Virus record (IMG/VR): IMGVR_UViG_3300032296_000397
Coordinates: 1-41,127 of that record
Direction: 5' to 3' (one strand)
Length of the DNA stretch: 41,127 nucleotides
Source: a virus
Positions 14,108-20,547 of the stretch are shown in pieces; position 1 is the first letter of the stretch, and each line of letters begins with the position of its first letter. The notes below the pieces were generated by a model. That model did not search any database. It saw only the letters and a list, made by a program, of their open reading frames with translations, and was not told where the DNA came from. The position numbers were made by a program, and so were the translations under genes.

Positions 14108-14405
14108 TATCTATCTCCTTTACTAGTTGGTTATCCTTGAGATACTCAAGGGTAAGTTCGTCGATAGTTTCGTAGTCCAATCCGTAGAAGTGTTGACCCA
14201 TATCTACGAACCAATTGTCTTTGACAATTTTATCGAAGGCTTCTTCACGAGTGGACAATAGGGTTAGGTCATGTAGTTCAGGTCGCTTGTATATATCCTC
14301 AAGCGTTTGCCATATGGCAAGGTCTTGCATCCCTAACCTTTTATAGTAACTGGTGTAATTAGATAGCGTTGTTTCTACTTGCGTGATCATGAATGATGCT
14401 TCCAT
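14100..14405 (-). CDS. Hypothetical protein
   Basis: This 101-residue helical protein includes DLAIWQTLEDIYKR and ETIDELTLEYLKDNQLVKE. No family is recognised. The start may be the ATG at 14405 or the one five codons later. A perfect 7-bp hairpin (14135-14151, loop ATA) lies near the 3' end of the gene. Confidence 0.62.
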   Translation of the reverse strand: MEASFMITQVETTLSNYTSYYKRLGMQDLAIWQTLEDIYKRPELHDLTLLSTREEAFDKIVKDNWFVDMGQHFYGLDYETIDELTLEYLKDNQLVKEIDND

Positions 14406-14413
14406 TTGTTACC

Positions 14414-15136
14414 TCATTTCTTGGTTGAACTGAATCGTATGTCGGCTTTGCCGACGATGCATAGCCCGCAGCTGACGCAGGCTGACCCGCTCTTGGATAT
14501 GAGTGGGATTTGCTTGGTCAATGCTGGACATTTAGCACCGACCTTGCCAGTTATGCGAAGCATTTCTTTCTCCGCATTTGCGAATGTATCTGACAGCCAC
14601 GCTAGTTTAGTGTCTGTCTCACGCCGAACTTGTTCGGCAATATGTTTGTTCTCTCTGTCTGCACTGTAATACAGTGACAGATTGTCAAGTCCTGATAGTG
14701 AGTAGGCTGCGGATCGCACTCGTGTATAGCACCAGAACTGTATCTCTGGGTGCATCATGATTACTTTCTGCCATGCATACTCATATGTTTGATTGAAGAA
14801 GTCGCCGTCCCAGTGGATGCGGAATAACTTCGGGGCATTCCGTTTCTCACAGTCCTTGACGAAGTCATTGATCATGTCATCAAGTAGTTCAACCATTTGG
14901 TTGATGTCGGCGTCCTTCAATAGTTGCCAGTTGTGAATGAGAACTTCTCTCACTCCCTTGTATACACGCTCGAGCTTGCCTGCATAACACACCTTCTCGC
15001 AGATACTTGTGGCATCAGGACATGAGAAGGCTTTGCCTGCTGGCAAGCCAAAGGTGTTGCGAATTGCTGAAGCCTTGCCAGTTGGCGAGACTAGGTTGGT
15101 GACTTTGCGGTCATGACTTCTAAGTAACGACAGCAT
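14414..15136 (-). CDS. GP88-like cysteine-cluster protein
   Basis: The 240-residue protein has an N-terminal cluster FSCPDATSICEKVCYAGK (C39, C46, C50), a central FRIHWDGDFFNQTYEYAWQKVI segment and a C-terminal ACVSCGLC (C220, C223, C226). This pattern matches the Gene product 88 group first noted in mycobacteriophages, whose function is unknown. The cysteine spacing suggests zinc or an Fe-S cluster. The DGD and WCYTRV segments recall a TIM-barrel-like core, but no radical-SAM CxxxCxxC is present in canonical form. Confidence 0.78.
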   Translation of the reverse strand: MLSLLRSHDRKVTNLVSPTGKASAIRNTFGLPAGKAFSCPDATSICEKVCYAGKLERVYKGVREVLIHNWQLLKDADINQMVELLDDMINDFVKDCEKRNAPKLFRIHWDGDFFNQTYEYAWQKVIMMHPEIQFWCYTRVRSAAYSLSGLDNLSLYYSADRENKHIAEQVRRETDTKLAWLSDTFANAEKEMLRITGKVGAKCPALTKQIPLISKSGSACVSCGLCIVGKADIRFSSTKK

Positions 15137-15176
15137 CTTGCTCCTTTCTGTTGGTTAATTGTTGCCCTATATTTAA

Positions 15177-15195
15177 AGCACATCTTTGATGTGCT
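15177..15195 (-). repeat. Intergenic triloop hairpin, copy B
   Basis: The stem AGCACATC / GATGTGCT with a TTT loop has the same 8-3-8 geometry as copy A. Two stem positions are changed on both arms, so pairing is kept. The right end overlaps the TAG stop of 15194-15418. On the coding strand it is followed by TTAAATATAGGGCA, close to the TAGATATATGGCA after copy A. Confidence 0.8.
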
Positions 15196-15418
15196 ATTTA
15201 TTGCGGATAGCCCACGCTAAATCATCTGCGTATCGCCTGCTATCAGCCCATGCATTCTCTCCATAAAAGTATTTGGTTCTAACATTAGAACCACCTACCT
15301 TGAAGAAGAAGTCGTCGATATCAGCAGTGAATACTTGGACATACTCATTGCCGTTCTCGTGTGGGATCCATTGCTTAACCTCACCCACCTTTGGCTTTGT
15401 TAGTCGTGATTTATACAT
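15194..15418 (-). CDS. Hypothetical protein
   Basis: This is a 74-residue basic and aromatic protein (VKQWIPHENGNEYVQVFTADID, then KVGGSNVRTKYFYGENAW). The sequence suggests a small beta sheet followed by a helix. No family is recognised. Its ATG overlaps the preceding gene and its stop codon forms part of hairpin copy B. Confidence 0.62.
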   Translation of the reverse strand: MYKSRLTKPKVGEVKQWIPHENGNEYVQVFTADIDDFFFKVGGSNVRTKYFYGENAWADSRRYADDLAWAIRNK

Positions 15419-15596
15419 TGCTTTCCTCCTCTGCTTCTACTCCTTCTACATAGCCTTCGGCTAGTAGACCTTCGAAGAAGTCCCATATATTTACGAGACC
15501 TGCTGTTGTCTTTGTGTCCAGTGCTGGCACATACTCTTGTGCTCGAGATAACGCAGCACCGAACGCTTGTATATCCTCATACTTGTAGCCCATCAT
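15411..15596 (-). CDS. Hypothetical protein
   Basis: This 61-residue, acidic, mostly helical protein includes DIQAFGAALSRAQEYV and IWDFFEGLLAEGYVEG. The first two codons are both ATG and either could start. It overlaps both neighbours by a few bases. No family is recognised. Confidence 0.6.
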   Translation of the reverse strand: MMGYKYEDIQAFGAALSRAQEYVPALDTKTTAGLVNIWDFFEGLLAEGYVEGVEAEEESNV

Positions 15597-15790
15597 GATT
15601 GCTCCTCCTTAAAGTCGCCTTCTCTTAGGCGAGTGATTACTTCATCAACAATTTCATTATAGAAATTGTCTGTTCGTCCTTGTATTTCATCTATTGCTGA
15701 GGATAACTCTGCCTCACTAGGCATTGTTGCCTCATCTTCGAACTCGCTCTCGAATAAATAGAGCAGTGTTTCATTGGTCATGTCACACAT
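15593..15790 (-). CDS. Hypothetical acidic protein
   Basis: This 65-residue acidic helical protein (LLYLFESEFEDEATMPSEAE) starts at ATG 15790, with AAGGAG seven bases upstream lying inside the end of the previous gene. A second in-frame ATG follows three codons later. It might mimic DNA because of its strong negative charge, as some anti-defence proteins do, but that is speculation. Confidence 0.6.
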   Translation of the reverse strand: MCDMTNETLLYLFESEFEDEATMPSEAELSSAIDEIQGRTDNFYNEIVDEVITRLREGDFKEEQS

Positions 15791-16418
15791 TGGTTTTCTC
15801 CTTATCTTCTATGGCGTAGCCATTTGCTCCGCATTTATGTTGGTGTTCATCTTCGTCATACTCATTCCAGTATTCATCATCATGTTCCCATTGCTTGCCA
15901 CATGCGTAGCATTTCTGGGCGAACTCGTTGATTGTTATACACTGACCATTGATGAACTCAAGTTCACCGCCCCAGCCTGTCTCTTCCTCGAAGTCAAGGT
16001 TGAAACTGACATCAGGGTATTGCTCTGAAAGAGCAGTCATTGCTCCTTCAGCAACACCCCAAGGGGTATGGAATTGGTATTGAAGTGAGGTCTCGTCCGC
16101 TTCCGTGAGCTGGCACTCGCTGGCGTCCCACTTAACACCCCAATTGCTGGTGTTCCAGTTATACCAGTTGTATTCGGTATCGCCGTAGGATTTTCCATCA
16201 CTCCAGCCTTTGGCTGAATGGTATTCGTCCATCTTGTCAGCAGGTGGGCGAATGATGTTCCAAAAAGAGAAATCTTTTTGAACAGTTTCAGTTGTCCATT
16301 CATCAGACCGAAGGTCTTGATGTTTGGTTTCGTAAGGCGCAGATAACTGCGCCTTTATCTTGCTGATTACTTGAGGCTCTGCCTCAATTAGTAGTGTGTT
16401 ATAGCACCAGTTAGGCAT
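15783..16418 (-). CDS. Api92-like ferredoxin-fold protein
   Basis: The 211-residue protein begins MPNWCYNTLLIEAEP, the hallmark of Api92-like phage and conjugative-element proteins with a ferredoxin-like domain. Later signature stretches are FSFWNIIRPP, YNWNTSNWGVKWDA and FHTPWGVAEGAMTALSEQYP. A C-terminal extension adds CYACGKQWEHDDEYW...HQHKCG, which could bind zinc. Function is unknown; homologues are common in mobile elements. It overlaps both neighbours. Confidence 0.8.
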   Translation of the reverse strand: MPNWCYNTLLIEAEPQVISKIKAQLSAPYETKHQDLRSDEWTTETVQKDFSFWNIIRPPADKMDEYHSAKGWSDGKSYGDTEYNWYNWNTSNWGVKWDASECQLTEADETSLQYQFHTPWGVAEGAMTALSEQYPDVSFNLDFEEETGWGGELEFINGQCITINEFAQKCYACGKQWEHDDEYWNEYDEDEHQHKCGANGYAIEDKEKTNV

Positions 16419-16758
16419 TTTGGTATTCCCCTTTCGCTAGTCCATACTTTACGAATGTATCAAAGGCAACTCCGTCAACAGTTTTGTTGATGAAGTCAAT
16501 CTCTACGCAAAGATCCCATGGATCTTCCATCTCGGTGCTTGCGTAGATACCGAAGCCAGTCTCTGACTTCCATTGTTCTCCAATTAAATTGGAGATTGCG
16601 ATACGAGTTCCATAAGAAGGGTCATCCCAGCGTGGCTCTGCTACGGACAGAGCACAAGCCAAGTCAACCTCCCATGAATCTGCGCCCCAGTGTGAGTAAA
16701 GCACCACACTTGGTGTGTTTTCGTATTGCTTGAATACGAAGTTAACTCTTGCTCCCAT
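16411..16758 (-). CDS. Hypothetical protein
   Basis: This 115-residue protein starts MGARVNFVFKQYENTPSVVLYSHWGADSW and contains RIAISNLIGEQW. A beta-rich start is followed by a helix, resembling small phage proteins of unknown role that often sit beside Api92-like genes. No family name can be given. The start codon is two bases beyond the stop of the zinc-binding gene upstream. Confidence 0.63.
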   Translation of the reverse strand: MGARVNFVFKQYENTPSVVLYSHWGADSWEVDLACALSVAEPRWDDPSYGTRIAISNLIGEQWKSETGFGIYASTEMEDPWDLCVEIDFINKTVDGVAFDTFVKYGLAKGEYQNA

Positions 16759-16760
16759 AT

Positions 16761-16991
16761 TTATTCCTCCTCGTCTTCATCACTGCCGAACAACTCTTGC
16801 CAGCAGGTATTACATGTGCCTGAGATAAGCAACTCTCTATCTCCGATAGAGAAGTCAGGGAAGATTTCTTGCACGAGTCTGCGCTCGCCACGAGGAAGCG
16901 CATACTCAGCAAACTGCTCAGGTGAAGCGGTTAAGTAGGTCGGCTCATTACACCGACGGCAATTCATTACTGCGGTTTGTTGCGTTCTCAT
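16761..16991 (-). CDS. Small zinc-binding protein
   Basis: This 76-residue protein has two CxxC pairs, NCRRCNEPTYL near the N-terminus and GTCNTCWQELFG near the C-terminus, that can form one zinc site. An acidic DEDEEE tail follows. The ATG at 16991 has AAGGAG at good spacing; a longer in-frame start has none. A hairpin followed by a T-run (17013-17042) lies just upstream and may control it. Confidence 0.68.
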   Translation of the reverse strand: MRTQQTAVMNCRRCNEPTYLTASPEQFAEYALPRGERRLVQEIFPDFSIGDRELLISGTCNTCWQELFGSDEDEEE

Positions 16992-17012
16992 AGTTGCTCC
17001 TTTCTGAAGCGA

Positions 17013-17042
17013 CAAAAGAGGGGATAGCGATTTGCTACCCCC
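17013..17042 (-). terminator. Leftward terminator or attenuator
   Basis: On the minus strand GGGGGTAGC pairs with GCTATCCCC (one G-U pair) around a five-base loop and is followed by TCTTTTG. It lies only about 22 bases before the start of 16761-16991, leaving no room for a promoter in between. An attenuator or partial terminator is therefore more likely than a full stop. Confidence 0.62.
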
Positions 17043-17049
17043 CCTAATA

Positions 17050-17068
17050 AGCAGATCTTTGATCTGCT
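17050..17068 (-). repeat. Intergenic triloop hairpin, copy C
   Basis: The stem AGCAGATC / GATCTGCT with a TTT loop again has the 8-3-8 geometry. It differs from copy A by one paired change. Its right end overlaps the TAG stop of 17067-17195. It stands directly before the G-rich terminator-like hairpin at 17013-17042. Confidence 0.8.
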
Positions 17069-17195
17069 ATCTTTGACGAGCGAGCCACTCACGGACTGCC
17101 CGACGAGCGACGATTAAACCGATAGCGAAACCGCTACCGAATAGAGCGATTGCTACAGCAATCAGGTCGGTATAAAGTAGGGGTAGCGTGGTCAT
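17067..17195 (-). CDS. Tiny single-pass membrane protein
   Basis: This 42-residue protein has a hydrophobic segment at about residues 9-30 (TDLIAVAIALFGSGFAIGLIV) and a basic tail (ARRAVREWLARQR), so the C-terminus should face the cytoplasm. GGAGG precedes the ATG, and the start overlaps the upstream gene by four bases. No family is recognised. Confidence 0.7.
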   Translation of the reverse strand: MTTLPLLYTDLIAVAIALFGSGFAIGLIVARRAVREWLARQR

Positions 17196-17407
17196 GCGAC
17201 TACCTCCAATCTTGCCCAGCCACCTGAACCTTCGTTCAGTTTGACTAGTGCTTTTTCTACCTCTGGTAGAATGAGGTCTTGCGCCATTTGATTTAAGAAC
17301 AAGACTCTGTCTTGTTCAGGTAGGGCAAGGAGTTTCTGTATTGTTGAGTTGCTTTCGTCAACTACACTTTGTAGTTGAAGCGTGAATGGGTGTGTGATGG
17401 TAGTCAT
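17192..17407 (-). CDS. Hypothetical helical protein
   Basis: This 71-residue helical protein includes LQSVVDESNSTIQKLLALPEQDRVLFLNQMAQDLI. No family is recognised. The gene is notable for three perfect short-loop hairpins in 216 bases: 17224-17239 (6 bp, loop CTTC), 17297-17317 (9 bp, loop TCT) and 17358-17378 (9 bp, loop CTT). Confidence 0.62.
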   Translation of the reverse strand: MTTITHPFTLQLQSVVDESNSTIQKLLALPEQDRVLFLNQMAQDLILPEVEKALVKLNEGSGGWARLEVVA

Positions 17408-17652
17408 TAGGCGACACTTCCTTTCAGGGTTAGGTAAGCCTTTGGCTCAACCTTGGCTATCTCGCCTGCTACAAGCGAGAAGTTTGGATATGCCTTGAAG
17501 GCTGATAGAATTGCCTCAATCTTCTTAGAAGATTTGGCGGTGTTAGTGGTGATACGAACCTTGGCGAAGACACGCTTGTCATCTGCCTTGGCTACATGAA
17601 CAACGCCGTTCTTAACGACGCCGACTAGTGTCTTACTTTCAACTGTTCTCAT
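17407..17652 (-). CDS. Hypothetical protein, first gene of the leftward block
   Basis: This 81-residue basic protein has alternating beta strands (KTLVGVVKNGVVHVAK, RVFAKVRITTN) and Lys-rich helices. No family is recognised. It is promoter-proximal in the leftward block. GAAAGGAAC precedes the ATG. A 7-bp hairpin (17518-17534, loop TTA) lies within it. Confidence 0.63.
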   Translation of the reverse strand: MRTVESKTLVGVVKNGVVHVAKADDKRVFAKVRITTNTAKSSKKIEAILSAFKAYPNFSLVAGEIAKVEPKAYLTLKGSVA

Positions 17653-17704
17653 GGTGTTCCTTTCGTTAATCTGCCAAACCGATTTGATTTGACCCCCTTT
17701 ATCA

Positions 17705-17723
17705 AACAGATCTTCGATCTGTT
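17705..17723 (-). repeat. Intergenic triloop hairpin, copy D
   Basis: The stem is identical to copy A (AACAGATC / GATCTGTT), but the loop is TTC (GAA on the coding strand). The flank TTATCAAGAAAAGAC matches the copy A flank TTATCAATGAAAGAC. No gene ends here. On the minus strand TTGATA and TGATAA flank it at 18 bases, so it may be the operator-promoter of the leftward block. Confidence 0.8.
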
Positions 17724-17910
17724 ATCAAGAAAAGACATGCGTGTGCGTAGCTCAGGCGTGTATCACCTGCCACTTGCCCATCCGTCAATTCACGCACAGT
17801 GGGCGCACATGCGCCCGCATATGGGGTTTCATACATACACAGGCACACACATGTCATGACATGACATACACGCACAGTGAGCCGACACTCCGTCTATTTA
17901 CGCTCAGTGT

Positions 17911-17939
17911 TTGACATTCGGCTCGAGGTATGAGATAAT
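17911..17939 (+). promoter_or_regulatory. Sigma-70-type promoter
   Basis: A perfect TTGACA (17911-17916) and GATAAT (17934-17939) are separated by exactly 17 bases. They lie about 50 bases before the start codon at 17991. This is the best promoter in the window and needs only host housekeeping sigma factor. Confidence 0.85.
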
Positions 17940-17990
17940 TCTCGGTGTTGGTTGAGGTGGTCTCAACAACAAGTCTGAAAGGACAGCAAG

Positions 17991-18254
17991 ATGAATACAT
18001 ACGCAAATGAAGACCTATTCGCAGACCTAACCGCAGAGATTGCGGAGGTTAAAGCGTTTTACAATGTGCCTACGCTTGAGCATGTTCCAGATAGCGAACT
18101 GAGTTTGTTATCACAAGCACACGCAGGCGACTTGGTTCGTAAAGGTAAGCATGTTGGTATCGTGTTTGATGTAATCGCATGCGGAGGTAATGAGGGCGTT
18201 CGCATAGTGTTCAACAGTGGGCGTGTGATTACACACACTCGCAAGCCTCTATAG
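17991..18254 (+). CDS. Promoter-proximal hypothetical protein
   Basis: This 87-residue acidic protein has a helical N-terminal half (LFADLTAEIAEVKAFYNVP) and a C-terminal small beta domain (GKHVGIVFDVIACGG, VRIVFNSGRVITH). GAAAGGAC precedes the ATG. It is the only gene of a short transcription unit with a near-consensus promoter and two terminators, which suggests strong early expression. No family is recognised. It could be a regulator acting on the adjacent palindromes, but no HTH is visible. Confidence 0.75.
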   Translation: MNTYANEDLFADLTAEIAEVKAFYNVPTLEHVPDSELSLLSQAHAGDLVRKGKHVGIVFDVIACGGNEGVRIVFNSGRVITHTRKPL

Positions 18255-18268
18255 ATAGTCAGGCGAAG

Positions 18269-18301
18269 CCCTGCGCTCGATAGCACAGAGCGTGGGGTTT
18301 T
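18269..18301 (+). terminator. Rho-independent terminator 1
   Basis: A ten-pair stem CCCTGCGCTC (18269-18278) / GAGCGTGGGG (18288-18297), with two wobble pairs, is followed by TTTT. It lies just after the gene ending at 18254. Confidence 0.72.
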
Positions 18302-18333
18302 GTCAACTCTGAGCACAGTTTTCGGCGGGGCGG

Positions 18334-18357
18334 GGGGCAACCTCTGCCCCTTTTTTT
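18334..18357 (+). terminator. Rho-independent terminator 2
   Basis: The stem GGGGCA / TGCCCC has a loop ACCTC and is followed directly by seven T. It forms a tandem pair with terminator 1 and isolates the early unit from the packaging operon. Confidence 0.88.
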
Positions 18358-18657
18358 ATGCGCTCGCCCTAGCCGACCCCCACCATGTTTAACACCACCC
18401 CCCACCCTCCCCCCACTATCAGCTAAATAATTTTCACCAGAAAACCTACTCTGACCAGCACTTTTGTTATACCAAGAAAAAAAGTTTTGATTTGCTCTTG
18501 AAACACGCCGACGCTCTAGACCCCTATATAAGTATAAGGCGAAATACTTATTGAGCCTTCTAAGGCAGGCATTAAGCCTGCCGTTAAGTGATTGTATATA
18601 ACAGTGGGGATACTTCTGTCCAGACCCCTGTGGACCCCTACAGGCACTGGAGGAACG
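18358..18657 (+). other. Gene-free region upstream of terminase
   Basis: This 300-base stretch has a strongly C-rich plus strand at 18374-18416, including runs of six, three and six C at 18398-18414; the opposite strand is G-rich. An AT-rich segment follows, with TATATAAGTATAAG at 18525-18538 that may contain a -10 element, though I find no well-spaced -35. A hairpin GGCAGGC-ATTAA-GCCTGCC lies at 18561-18579. It is the natural place for a late promoter and a packaging (pac) site, but neither can be proved from sequence. Confidence 0.5.
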
Positions 18658-20547
18658 TTGGAAAGACAATTAGCACCAGAAGAAGCAAGGAAAGAACTTA
18701 TCCTCTTGGTGCGCCAAGGGCGCACTATTGCTGATGGTTTAAAAGTTATTGGTAGATCTAGATCTTGGTATGATACCCAACGCCGAGAAGCCGAGGGCTT
18801 CTCAGCTTTAATAGATAATGCTCGGTTTAGAACACAGGACCTCGCTGGTGAAGCTCGGTCCAATTTGTCTGATTTTGCAGAGTTCTCTGAAAAGTATCTT
18901 GGTACCAAAGTACCACTCCATATGCTTAATGTGGTATCCATGTTGGAAGGTAAAGATCCAACCTGGTTACATGATTCCATGGTTTATGAAAAGGGATCGG
19001 CGGGCTTATCCCGCCTCTTGGTAAACGTACCACCCAACCACGCTAAGACCATGACCATCACAATTAACTACGTAACTTATCGAGTAGTTAAGAATCCCAA
19101 CATTAACGTCATGGTTATATCCAAGACACAGGAACAAGCAAAGAAGTTTTTGTATGCGATCAAGCAACGCTTGACGCATCCTCGGTATGCAGACCTTCAG
19201 GTAGCCTTTGGTCCAGCCGATGGTTATAAAGCAACCGCCGACCAGTGGTCGGCTACCAAGGTATATCTTGGTGGCGACGTACGTGAGTCAGATGCTAAAG
19301 ACCCAACTATAGAAGCTATAGGAATGGGCGGGCAGGTTTATGGTAACCGTGCCGATCTCATCGTCCTCGATGACGTGGTCACTCTGAGTAATGCTTCAGA
19401 GTGGTCTAAGCAACAAGAATGGATTAGGCAAGAAGTTGCCTCTCGTCTTCCGCCTGGTGGCGGTCAACTCTTGGTAGTTGGTACCAGAGTCTCAGCAGTT
19501 GATCTATATAAAGAATTAAGAAACCCAAGCCACTACACCGATGGTGTACTCCCTTGGTCATATTTGTCCATGCCTGCGGTCTTAGAATACGCAGACGATC
19601 CAAAGGATTGGAAAACTCTTTGGGAGAAATCTGAACAACCACTTACTGAGGATGATGTCCCAGACCAAGATGGAATGTTTGATCGATGGACAGGACAGCG
19701 TCTAACGGCTGTCCGAAACGAGGCAGGACCATCTAAGTGGTCACTGGTTTACCAGAACCTCGATATTGCGGAGAATGCAATCTTCGACCCGATGTGCGTC
19801 AGAGGCGCAGTAAACGGAATGAGAAAATCGGGTGCTTTGGTTGCAGGCGCAGCAGGTCATCCTGAAAACTCTAATAACTTTTTTAGAGTCATTGGTATAG
19901 ATCCAGCAATGTCTGGAGATACCGCTGCCATCGCCTATGCGGTTGACCGCAGGTCACATAAACGCTATGTCATGGATGTTCACATCATGACTGCCCCTAC
20001 ACCTGCAGCAATCCGTTCTCTTATCAAGGAGTGGACCGATGCGTATAAACCGCATACGGTCATTGTGGAATCAAATGCTTTTCAGCTTTTCCTTACACAA
20101 GACGAAGAGATTCGTAACTTCCTGTCAACACGAGGTGTTAGTTATAGACCTCATTACACAGGAAACAATAAACAGGATCCCGAGTTCGGCGTAGCCTCAC
20201 TCGCTCCTTTATTCGGCACCATTACCAAGCGGGATGGTGTCATGAATAACTTTAAGCATGCTGACGATAACTTAATTGAATTGCCAGATAGCTCGAAGAA
20301 TGAACACGTAAAGAAGTTAATCGAACAACTTGTAACCTGGCAACCAGGAGTACAAGGCAAGAAACTCAAGATGGACGCAGTCATGGCACTGTGGTTCTGT
20401 GAGATCGTAGCAAGAGAAACTTTACTTACTTCAGCAAATGTACCTAACTTTTTAAGTAATCAATTTACTTCTAGAGGAGACATCGAGTCTCGGTACATCA
20501 TCAACTTAGATGATCTAGCTGCAGCGCAGCGGACTGCGAGATTGTGA
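18658..20547 (+). CDS. terL: Large terminase subunit with N-terminal HTH
   Basis: The 629 residues (TTG start at 18658, GGAGG just upstream) form the DNA-packaging motor. Residues 1-60 contain a helix-turn-helix-like unit (EARKELILLVRQGRTIADGLKVIGRSRSWYD region) of the kind found in small terminase subunits. The ATPase follows: a variant Walker A VPPNHAKT (124-131) and Walker B ADLIVLDD (232-239). The C-terminal RNase H-like nuclease has RVIGIDPAMSGD, HTVIVESNAF and KMDAVMALW, carrying the three acidic residues. No separate small terminase is visible nearby. An in-frame extension to TTG 18592 lacks a ribosome site. Confidence 0.93.
   Translation: MERQLAPEEARKELILLVRQGRTIADGLKVIGRSRSWYDTQRREAEGFSALIDNARFRTQDLAGEARSNLSDFAEFSEKYLGTKVPLHMLNVVSMLEGKDPTWLHDSMVYEKGSAGLSRLLVNVPPNHAKTMTITINYVTYRVVKNPNINVMVISKTQEQAKKFLYAIKQRLTHPRYADLQVAFGPADGYKATADQWSATKVYLGGDVRESDAKDPTIEAIGMGGQVYGNRADLIVLDDVVTLSNASEWSKQQEWIRQEVASRLPPGGGQLLVVGTRVSAVDLYKELRNPSHYTDGVLPWSYLSMPAVLEYADDPKDWKTLWEKSEQPLTEDDVPDQDGMFDRWTGQRLTAVRNEAGPSKWSLVYQNLDIAENAIFDPMCVRGAVNGMRKSGALVAGAAGHPENSNNFFRVIGIDPAMSGDTAAIAYAVDRRSHKRYVMDVHIMTAPTPAAIRSLIKEWTDAYKPHTVIVESNAFQLFLTQDEEIRNFLSTRGVSYRPHYTGNNKQDPEFGVASLAPLFGTITKRDGVMNNFKHADDNLIELPDSSKNEHVKKLIEQLVTWQPGVQGKKLKMDAVMALWFCEIVARETLLTSANVPNFLSNQFTSRGDIESRYIINLDDLAAAQRTARL

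Larger units (their letters stand above)
17653..17990. promoter_or_regulatory. Divergent control region
   Basis: This 338-base gene-free region separates the leftward block from the rightward gene at 17991. It holds hairpin copy D, a 16-base palindrome GGGCGCA-CA-TGCGCCC (17801-17816), an exact 12-base palindrome ATGTCATGACAT (17851-17862), and the direct repeat CACGCACAGTG (17791-17801 and 17869-17879) with a looser copy TACGCTCAGTG (17899-17909) just before the -35 element. The plus strand is rich in CA dinucleotides. These are features of an operator region or a replication origin. Confidence 0.7.

Noticed and set aside
13812-17723. A CRISPR-like array formed by the repeated hairpins
   Set aside because: The copies are hundreds to thousands of bases apart, with genes between them rather than spacers.
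18259-18980. Leftward open frames across the terminase upstream region and terminase start
   Set aside because: They cross two terminators and the C-rich tract, lack ribosome sites and give unstructured Pro/Gly/Arg-rich or shadow sequences.
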